A DNA stretch of 64,000 nt, from contig NC_090280.1 in the NCBI RefSeq assembly GCF_037392515.1, positions 59,347,504 through 59,411,503 on the forward strand. Direction: 5' to 3'. The position numbers and the translations under genes are program-made. This document shows positions 56,413 through 64,000 of the stretch, piece after piece. Each line of letters starts with the position of its first letter. The stretch's first letter is position 1. The notes under the pieces were generated by a model. The model did no database searches and was not told the origin of the DNA. It saw only the letters and a list, made by a program, of their open reading frames with translations. This stretch comes from Haliotis asinina. Its lineage: Eukaryota > Mollusca > Gastropoda > Lepetellida > Haliotidae.

Positions 56413-57429
56413 AAGCTTCTTTATTCTATGTAATTTGTGTGCTCTATCTCCATTACAATTGTGTCCAGATAATATTGCCCGCATTGAGTATGTGGGTTGA
56501 ACCTTTTTCTTAATAAAATGTGTTTAAAATAAATATCTTGAGTTGCCTCTGAGCTCATCTGAGTTTCATCAAGGTAATGGGGCCCCATGCATTTTAAGCC
56601 CGTTGACCGTTTGGACTGTCCAAATCAAAAACGTGTCCAGGAAGCTTAAAGCTTCACGTCAGGGCCTCCTAAACAAAGCAATAAGGCGGTCGTAAGTCAC
56701 TAAGGTAACGTTAGTGCAGTGTTAAAGAATGGGAGTTAAGTGTAAAATAACTTAGTAAAGGTTGCTTCTAGAAAGGATCCCTTGGTATATAGATCTGACA
56801 TCGTTCATGGAAGGTCAAGCATGCAATTCCCTTTCACTGATTTACCTTCATGATCTGGTAATATAAGACTGTGAGACCTCTCGTTTGTTGCACACTTAGG
56901 CTAAAGCATAAAGATTCCAGGTGACACAACCTCTCTACAAAACTGTGTCTTCAACATCCCGTACTCGACTGTTCCTTTACGTCGAACACTGCTGCTGTAG
57001 TACTGGTGTCTATGGATTTCGGGTATACGCTCTTTATGCTACGTTTGTTTTCAAATTAATAATTCATTAATGGCTTTGTTACTACCTGCTGTGGCAGTGG
57101 AGGCAACTTCTGAAGATGACACGTGTAATCTGATCTTAATAAAATCAATAAACGGATGTGTGTTTAGAGTTTTTGCTAATAATCACATGTGAACAAGGAG
57201 GTAGAGTGTCTCCTCAGAGCCCTTGCTGGTCGTAAAAGGTGACTATACTGAACAAGGCGATTGCAATGGGTTTGCCCAGAGTCTGGTGGCTGAGGGCACA
57301 GGGGCCAGGTGTTCGTTTTGTCCAACACACCACTTCCACCCTACCTTCAGCTAGATGAGATCTTTCTACCAATCGCCTGGTCGTGTCAAGCCACCAACTG
57401 GAATAATAAACAGATGTGCAGTTAGAATA

Positions 57430-57525
57430 TCGATCGCTCGAAGTCGAAGTTTAAGCAAATAGCAAACAGCTAGCTATTTGCATAAACTTAGACTTAGAAC
57501 AATCAGAATTGTACACACATCTGTA
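57430..57525. repeat. Inverted repeat around TAGCTAGC-like centre
   Basis: GTTTAAGCAAATAGCAAACA and TAGCTATTTGCATAAAC form a hairpin. The latter block also occurs near 59368 (GGCTATTTGCATAAACTTG). Confidence 0.55.
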
Positions 57526-57528
57526 TCT

Positions 57529-57531
<3 letters not shown>

Positions 57532-57562
<31 letters not shown>
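57532..57562. repeat. Microsatellite (TG)n
   Basis: About 15 TG units. Confidence 0.95.
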
Positions 57563-57566
<4 letters not shown>

Positions 57567-57574
57567 CACATTGC

Positions 57575-57850
57575 AAGTATACCTACACGTATACCTTGCA
57601 TTCACTGTTTGAAACAGGAATTACATTTACACTACCTTGCATCTGTACCTATATAATACCTCCAACCAATACGTGAGTTTTCTGATGTCAAGCAGGATAT
57701 ATTTTATATTACCCTGAATCCATACCTATATAATCCCTCGCATTCGCTGTATGAGCTCCTGGTGTCAAAGAAGATATACCTTTCATACTACCTTGCAACT
57801 ATACCCATATGTACATGACACCTTCCATTCACTGAGGAGATTCTGATCAT
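57575..57850. repeat. Minisatellite of about 79 bp, three to four units
   Basis: ACCTTGCATCTGTACCTATA, ACCCTGAATCCATACCTATA and ACCTTGCAACTATACCCATA start successive units with similar following sequence. Confidence 0.7.
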
Positions 57851-57894
57851 GTTCTGATCATGTTATAACAGTATATAGTCTTTATATTAATGTT

Positions 57895-57990
57895 GTTTTA
57901 CTTGATTAACACAAATGGTTAGAGTGATCCCTAGATTGCGTGGTCCAGTCTGGAATACTTACAGACCGCCGTCATACACATCCAACCAAC
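57895..57990 (+). repeat. SINE-like repeat (family 1), fragment
   Basis: GATCCCTAGATTGCGTGGTC and TACTTACAGACCGCCGTCAT, followed by the (CCAA)n run. Confidence 0.6.
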
Positions 57991-58032
57991 CAACCAACCA
58001 ATCAACCAACCAATCAACCAACCAACCAGCCA
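57979..58032. repeat. Microsatellite (CCAA/CAAC)n
   Basis: CCAACCAACCAACCAACCAA, then imperfect CAATCAACC units. Confidence 0.95.
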
Positions 58033-58194
58033 TCATGTAAATGATTCAGTCAATGTCCAGCTGCCATGTAAAGAGCGTTATTATTTACCTACCCGGAATT
58101 CCCACAGGTACGTCCCTATGTTGCCCATGTCATTACAACTACAGTGTTCATGCATGACTAACCTGAAACACCTTTTCTGGACTATTGGTTTCAG

Positions 58195-58420
58195 CCTGTA
58201 GAACTCCCTTGACATAAGAGTCGACCAATGGGATCGGGTGGTCAGGCTCGCTGACTTGGTTGATACATGTCATCAGTTCTCAGTTGCGCAGCTCGATGCT
58301 CATGCTGTTGATCACTGGATTGTCTGATCCAGACGCAGTTATTTACAGACCGCCGCCATATAGCTGGGATATTGCTGATTGCGGCGTAAAACTAGGCGCA
58401 TTCACTCACACACTCCCGTG
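58195..58420 (+). repeat. SINE-like repeat (family 1), nearly full length
   Basis: ATAAGAGTCGACCAATGGGA, GGTCAGGCTCGCTGACTTGG, CCGCCATATAGCTGGGATAT, TAAAACTAGGCGCATTCACTC. It lies near the centre of the D/E inverted duplication. Confidence 0.85.
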
Positions 58421-58727
58421 ACAAACTTATTGATAACATGAGATGTTAACAAACCACGATGCTTTAGGAATATATACAGTAGCTGGCCATAAGTGCGTCA
58501 TCATTAGCGAAACTTTCATAGGCTTACATGTTAATTAACTGTTCCAAGAATAATTTCCACACTTTGAGTAGAAGTAATTATATTTTGATATTTTCATCTT
58601 TGCAATTATCTTCAGCTACGTGTACAGAATGTTCATTCATCTTACCATTGTTTAGTTATCGAATGATACCTGATTACATACCTACAACTCTTAATCTGTC
58701 CCATAGACAACCATGTTAAACCTGATA

Positions 58728-58985
58728 GGTGAGTGAGTGAGTGAGTTTAGTTTTACGCCGCATTCAGCAATATTCCAGCTATATGGAAGCGGTCGGTAAA
58801 TAATCAGGACCATACATTTTAGTGATCAACACCATGAGCACCGATCTGCACAATTGGGAAGTGATGACGTGTCAACTAAGTCAGCGAGCCTGACCACCAG
58901 ATTCTGTTAGTCGCCTCTTACGGCAAGTCACCTTTTATGGCAAGCATGGGTTGCTGAACGCCTATTCTACTCTAGATCTTTACTG
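58728..58985 (-). repeat. SINE-like repeat (family 1), nearly full length
   Basis: Plus strand: GTGAGTGAGTGAGTGAGTTT, CGCCGCATTCAGCAATATTC, AGTCAGCGAGCCTGACCACC, GGCAAGCATGGGTTGCTGAA. Opposite orientation to the copy 300 bp to the left. Confidence 0.88.
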
Positions 58986-59340
58986 GTAAAGCCTAATAGG
59001 CATGTCTAATATATGTTCTTTAAATAGTTGCAGTTTTCATAATAATGATCATAATATTGAATGGAAAGTATCTGTATGTAGCTGTGAGATTTACCAGCGG
59101 GTAGATACGTATCGAAAGCATGTCGCCCGAAACTAAATGTATTAGTATTCTTGCAAGAGACAAGTAACAGGGACGTCTATGTAAATGTCACTAGTGATAA
59201 CCCACGTATGGCCAACTACTGTTCATCTTCAATGGACATCCCCTTATGATTTGCTGTAAAATACACATAACATAAGTAAATGATAAGCCACGTTAGTGTT
59301 TTCTTTATCAATCGATACTACTGATAGTGTTCAGACCATT
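58986..59340. other. No feature recognised
   Basis: Spacer at the edge of the D/E inverted duplication. Confidence 0.3.
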
Positions 59341-59761
59341 ATTATTCTCCATTTTACCCACGTGGGGCTATTTGCATAAACTTGTACAGGCATCTGTTTA
59401 TTGATTTTAACAAGATTAGATTACACGTGTCATCTTCACAAATTGTCTCGACCGGCATGACAGGGATAACAAAGAAATAAATGAATAAGTAACAAACGTA
59501 CCTATACGTGAAACAGTTGGTCTGCCTTGGTTGGTGGAGATCATTCAAACGATTAACAGTTGGAATGGGTCGATATGCGACCTTAACTGCGATGACTACC
59601 AGAAAAGGATATTTTGTACAAAACATATTTCTGGAGACCATGACTGTGAAAACCCCGATTCTCAAACATGAGGCCTCGATCGAAAATTGGTTTGAGCAAG
59701 GACGTATGGTACTTCGTACTAAAAGCACGCACACTAAACCCGTAGACACCACAGACAGAGC

Positions 59762-59762
59762 T

Positions 59763-59802
<40 letters not shown>
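59762..59802. repeat. Microsatellite (CAGCAA)n
   Basis: About seven hexamers. Translated on the minus strand it gives a false VAVAVA stretch in an open frame. Confidence 0.95.
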
Positions 59803-60767
59803 ATGTAGAAGACACACCCTTGTCAAACAGCAGCCTTGTTCGACGTAAAGGAGCAGTCGACTGTTGAGACGTTTAAGATGCCTGTTTTGTCAAATAGTTT
59901 TGTAGAGAGGTTGTGTCACCTTCAATCTTTATTGGTGAAGCAAATGTGAGGTTTCATTGGTCTCTTATATACTTAGGAGAAACAAAAAAATGAGTGATCC
60001 CATGAAAGCACAGGTGTTCCTTTTTTCCTCAAGTTTCTACACAAGCTTTGTATCACTCAACCTGTGAAGAAACCTGACACAATCTACAAGTACACTTTCG
60101 CTTTCATGTGATTCCTTATTTTTTACCCTCAGTATATACCCAGTTCAAGTAGGTACATCTGTGGAATAGAATTTGGTGTCCGACCTTTACTGAACAATAT
60201 CAGATCATCTGTATAACTGAAACTTAAACCTGTAGCACAAGATTGTCAAAGTATTATACAACAGACCAACAGCAGTCAGTGACTGTTTAACTTTCACAGA
60301 CCAATAGGAATCAGTGGAATTTGAATTGACCCTTTGACTTTTACAGAACGATGTCTAATGATCTGTGTACCTGAAGCTTATGCTTCTAGTTTGAATTGAC
60401 CAGTCCAAGCGTTCAGATTACTGTACTTCACAACCAATGTGCACTGGGTGCAACAACCTTGTTGAAACCTCATATAACTCTGAAGTATCGTTGTTTTAAA
60501 TATATTTTATTAACATTAAAGGTCAAACCATTTACAACGCTCTTTTCAAAATATATATTGAGAGACAGAATCTCACCTAAGTTTCTACTGATATCAAATA
60601 TATCAACACCCTCTACTTTGAGAGACATTTAGAAGTTGGAGTAGTATGGAAGGATGACAATATATGAATGAAAGACATTTAGAAGTGATAAAATATAAGA
60701 CTGTATTGTATATTTTGTAATGCATTGATTATTTCTTGACTGCTTAATTATTCACACGAACATGAAC

Positions 60768-60805
60768 GCACACGCACACGCACACGCACACGCACACGCA
60801 CACAT
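60768..60805. repeat. Microsatellite (CACACG)n
   Basis: About six CACACG/CGCACA units. Confidence 0.95.
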
Positions 60806-61047
60806 GCATGCACAAATAACAATAATCCGTGGAAACAACCATACAAAACGAGTTACTTTGCTCAGCGCAAAAAATGCAAAACAGTCTCCGCCCATCCTGT
60901 TTCAGCCAATCAGGGATCAAAGCTATGCTGCTAAGCATGGTATTTCTTCGTTTATCTTTAAGAATTCTTCGTGTTAGTGTCGGAGATTCTCATATGAGAT
61001 CCTGAATTTCCCATATGTTGTGAAATAACATATAGTTTTCTTACTGA

Positions 61048-61173
61048 AGACCTGGGGCTCCTTTCACGGAGAAACATTCACTATGTTTAATCTTAACCCC
61101 CACTCTTTAACATTGCACTAAGGTCACCATAGTGACGATCACATTAGTGCTTTGTAAAATGAGGCCCAGGTCT
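61048..61173. mobile_element. Hairpin element (MITE-like), 126 bp
   Basis: AGACCTGGGGCTCCTTTCAC at the left pairs with AAAATGAGGCCCAGGTCT at the right; the inner TGCACTAAGGTCACC / ACATTAGTGC blocks continue the symmetry. Confidence 0.7.
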
Positions 61174-61379
61174 AGCCCGGATTTGAACGGGTCAGTCTGT
61201 TTTAGGTGTATAACGACTACAACCAAAGTAAGGTAATTTGTGACTATTACATTAATATATATTATTATTATTATCCACATGGTGAAACGTATCAGGTGTC
61301 GTGTATTTATATCATATGTGTACATATTTGTGCTGACATTCCTGATTTCATGAGATGCTATCAAAACCCATATCTACAA

Positions 61380-62455
61380 TTACAACCCGCACGTGATTGG
61401 ACATGGTTTATACAAGTAACAATCCCACGAAGCATCCGATACCTGGGTCGATATGGTCGCTCCATTAATAAGCTCACACGTGACTTCCGACTCAAACAGG
61501 ATGTTGAAACCTGCGCATGCGAAATCGCGTTCACAGTCGGAAGCACAAGCGGCTCTGCCATCGCTGCCGACGGTTATCGTTCTACTAGGTGACTTGTTAA
61601 AACGTTTGCCCTCATAATAGACAAGTGATGCACCTGAAAAAGCACACAAAGGCTAAGAAAATTAATTTTGTTTGTTTTTGTTTTTTTATCTATGATTACA
61701 CTAAGCAAGTTAGAAAGTGGTCAAATGTAACATATGTTATATCTTGAGTTAAACTTTCTTGGGAAAGTACAAATTCTAGCACTGTTTTCAGCCGAGTCCC
61801 AAGCGCGATTGGAGCCCACACCCTCAGTAAGGCACCTAATCGCCAGAACACAAAGTCACGCCTAGCTGACCGAGACTGAAGTTACTCAGAGGCAGTAGAG
61901 AGATATTCTTCTAAACTCAAACATATCTTGTGACTCATGGAGATACATTGCTTCCATTAAACAATGTTGTGGGAAAAACAACCAAATATTATTATCTTTT
62001 AATGAATATCATTTCTGGTAAAAAATATCTTGTTCTGTTCATACGGATAACAGTTTGTTTGTTTGTTTGTCTGGGTTTTTTTCTTGTGTTCTTTCTTTTT
62101 CTTTGTTTTTTTTTCTTTGTTTCTATTCCTTTGCCTTGTGACTTTTTTTTTCACATATAGGTGAAAGACTAACGTGAATATATTTACAAGACGCACTTAC
62201 ATGTCGAAAGTCTCGATATGGGCACACCAAACACTTGGACCTCGCATAGTTGGAAGGAATCCCCGTAGTTCTTCGATACCTCTCCGGAGAGACGTAGGAA
62301 GCGTCCAGTGACGGCGTTGTCGCACGGGATGGGGAGGGTAACACCAGGGGTAGTGACGCTTCCTGGATAGTAAAGGCAGTTGTGGGGAGCTGCCGTTGGG
62401 TGTATGGAGGGGTTTTTGTCGTACATATCAACTGAGAAGTCGCGAAGCCTTCCAG
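61380..62455 (-). CDS. Gene E (3' part): F-type lectin second half and PAN domain
   Basis: Two minus-strand exons are visible: 62201-62455 (second half of an F-type lectin domain: RLRDFSVDMYD, GRFLRLSG, LCEVQVFGV) and 61380-61633 (PAN-like: ASLVYYEGKRF, ASDCERDFACAGFNI, CELINGATI, WDCYLYKPC, stop). Exon lengths are 255 and 254 nt, and both junctions keep the phase-1 pattern of gene D, its closest relative. The first lectin exon and signal exon should lie at higher coordinates. I see no PWWQVDL-like coding between 62456 and 64000, so they are probably beyond the right edge, with intron 2 lengthened by the mariner that begins at 63152. The visible part is intact. Confidence 0.8.
62054..62150. 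repeat. T-rich low-complexity tract
   Basis: GTTTGTTTGTTTGTCTGGG then T- and C-rich sequence in intron 3 of gene E. It could act as part of a pyrimidine tract only on the other strand. Confidence 0.85.
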
Positions 62456-62551
62456 CTGAAAGTATAACAAGTAACCTAATTTCCATGTGGTTTTCTTTGG
62501 TCTGTGTGTTTTTTCAGTATAATCCAGTGATCAACAGCATGACCATTGAGT

Positions 62552-62672
62552 GAGTGAGTGAGTGAGAGTATTTTATGACACTTTTAGCACGGGTGGGGAA
62601 AACTACGAGAGGAATCGAACCAGGGACGAGCATAAGCTTTGACCGTTGGGCAGTCCAGCCGCCCGACCATTG
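62552..62672 (-). repeat. tRNA-type SINE, third variant
   Basis: On the minus strand: GGACTGCCCAACGGTCAAAG (head), CTGGTTCGATTCCTCTCG (perfect B-box core), tail CTCTCACTCACTCACTC. Flanked by family 1 scraps (62514-62545 and 62672-62770). Confidence 0.7.
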
Positions 62673-62770
62673 ATTGAGGCAATCCAATGATTAGCATCAG
62701 CTGCACACCAATACAGATATATGGCTGCAGTATCTAAGAATCGACCAGGCAAACCTGAACGTTGATGTAA

Positions 62771-63151
62771 TGAGCACCGTCCATACAATGTCTGTAGATG
62801 GCACCAGAACGCGTGTTGAGTATTACCGCTTTTATAGCTGAATGAATTTGTTAGAACAGTTAGTATGAACTGTCTCTAATAGAAACGTGCGAATAGAGCA
62901 AGTCAGTTTGATTTTCTCCACTTCAAGTATTCCATCATTGTCAAGTCAGATCAACCGACATTATTGCACCATGGCCGTCTCCCTGGTGTAGAGGACTAAC
63001 ATTAGACTTTGAAATGAGCAATGTTAAAGGAAAAATAAACAAACACACCCATGTCTCGCGTGGATGACTCTAAGTGGATCCGACGTGAACGACATCTAAT
63101 TTGACACAGGGCACCAATCCCAATTATCATGTTTAAATCATTCGTTACATA
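62771..63151. other. No feature recognised (probable intron 2 of gene E)
   Basis: No lectin exon found on the minus strand. Confidence 0.35.
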
Positions 63152-64000
63152 AGAGGGTTGGCTGAAAAGTTCTCAGCCTGAGTGGTTTTTCCCCACCAGG
63201 TAGAGACAGGTGTTTGCCACCAATGAGGACAATCATTTAGTGAATCATAGACACAAGAACTACAAACGTACTAATAGTTTTATCTCAACTACAGCTCTTT
63301 TGGTAAACCTACCCTCTGAAATCATCAGAAATAGACAAAACTGAATACAGGGCAGTCATCAAGTACTTGCAAAAGAAAGGGATGTCCCCAACACAGATAC
63401 ATGCTGACATGGTCTCCACTCTAGGGGATGATGCTCCTTCATTTTCCACAGTAAAGAAGTGGGCTGCAGAATTTAAGCGTGGCAGACAAAGCCTTGATGA
63501 TGACCCACGCTCAGGAAGGCCTTCAACAGCAACCACTCCAGAAAACATCACGCGAGTGCTCGATATGTTGATGGATGATCGACGATTGACTACTCGACAT
63601 ATTGCTAGTGTAGTGGGCATCTCTCATGAGAGGGTTGAGCATATTATCACCAACGAATTAGGAATGACTAAAGTTTCTGCAAGATGGGTGCCAAAGCTCT
63701 TGACAGCAGAACAGAAACGTGTCAGGTTCCAGACGTCCCTTGACAATTTGCGTTGTTTTGAAGCAGATCCCGATGATTTTGTGGCACGATTTGTAACCAT
63801 GGATGAGACCTGGATACATCACTTTCAACCAGAAACAAAACTACAGTCAAAACAGTGGAAGCATCCTGATTCACCAGCTCCGAAGAAAGCCAAGTCTGTT
63901 CCTTCAGCTGGAAAGGTGATGGCATCAGTCTTTTGGGATTCCAGGGGTATTCTGCTCATTGATTATCTTGAAAAAGGTCAAACTATCAACGGCAGATACT
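63152..64000 (+). mobile_element. Mariner transposon, 5' part, continues past the window
   Basis: Starts AGAGGGTTGGCTGAAAAGTT after a TA (63150-63151), which fits a mariner end; the right end is outside the window. Different mariner subfamily from the one at 38914. Confidence 0.85.
63307..64000 (+). pseudogene. Mariner transposase, partial, initiation codon not ATG
   Basis: Open from 63307 to the window end. The expected start (family: M then K/E-S-E-I) is CTG at 63316 here, preceded by a stop at 63304. It then reads EIDKTEYRAVIKYLQKKGMS, FSTVKKWAAEFKRGRQSL, DDPRSGRPST, ISHERVEHIITNELGMTK and SARWVPKLL. The first catalytic Asp is present in VTMDETWIHHFQPETK. No internal stop is seen in 694 bases, so it is young. 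Whether it is active depends on the start codon and the unseen 3' half. Confidence 0.85.

Larger units (their letters stand above)
55560..57180 (+). repeat. 3' flank of gene D, inverted duplicate of the gene E flank
   Basis: 56500-56530 (TTAATAAAATGTGTTTAAAA) and 56870-57180 (GACACAACCTCTCTACAAAAC, CTCGACTGTTCCTTTACGTC, GAAGATGACACGTGTAATCT) match the minus strand of 60490-60540 and 59950-59390. AATAAA signals occur in both copies. Confidence 0.7.
59340..61379 (-). repeat. 3' flank of gene E, inverted duplicate of the gene D flank
   Basis: See 55560-57180. Blocks 59390-59420, 59815-59950 and 60490-60540 match in reverse. The hexanucleotide run at 59762-59802 is absent from the gene D side. 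Confidence 0.7.

Noticed and set aside
59354-59867. Open frames of 153 and 119 residues with VAVA or TATA repeats
   Set aside because: They cross a hexanucleotide microsatellite, and the flanks are the duplicated 3' region of gene E; the gene D side does not keep the frame.
63196-63230. Candidate lectin exon for gene E (CCCCACCAGG)
   Set aside because: Only a chance match to the PWWQVDL coding sequence; it lies inside the mariner 5' region.

Overview
The window looks like animal nuclear DNA, most probably a marine gastropod of the abalone (Haliotis) type. Genes are short exons with GT-AG introns, the sequence is AT-rich, and it is littered with DNA transposons, LINE fragments, minisatellites and two SINE-like families that end in CTCACTCACTCAC. 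The abalone assignment rests on my memory of those repeats and was not checked. There are no bacterial-style operons, rRNA genes or CRISPR arrays.

The host genes I can support form one family. Four complete genes and one cut by the window edge encode small secreted proteins of 257-266 residues: signal peptide, one F-type lectin (fucolectin, F5/8C-like) domain split over two exons, then a PAN/apple-like domain. All have four coding exons with every junction in phase 1. Gene A (14320-17622), gene B (21615-24884) and gene C (29610-34771) lie on the minus strand. Gene D (52026-55559) is on the plus strand, and gene E (61380-62455, 3' exons only) is on the minus strand, facing D tail to tail. An orphan copy of gene A's first exon sits at 3703-3772. 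B and C belong to one tandem segmental duplication, and D and E to an inverted one. The proteins resemble secreted recognition lectins of innate immunity, but the histidine of the canonical fucose-binding motif is absent in all four readable copies.

The rest is mobile and repetitive DNA. From left to right: a decayed Tc1-like element (about 1500-2720); LINE fragments (7840-12230 and 19140-19670); degenerate and homogeneous minisatellites (12455-13315, 24476-24645, 28249-28690, 38065-40800); a mariner (38914-40168) inside the 63-bp satellite; and a 5.2-kb foldback-like element (44136-49318). The foldback-like element has about 310-bp inverted ends made of sub-repeats and a short target duplication; it holds a LINE scrap and a near-intact Tc1 (46534-47828). 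A second mariner starts at 63152 and runs off the right edge, possibly inside an intron of gene E. Many SINE copies, small hairpin elements and microsatellites fill introns and spacers.

Exon coordinates were read by eye from splice signals, reading phase and comparison between paralogues. They agree across copies (coding sums of 801, 774, 774 and 801 nt, all divisible by three), but there is no transcript evidence.
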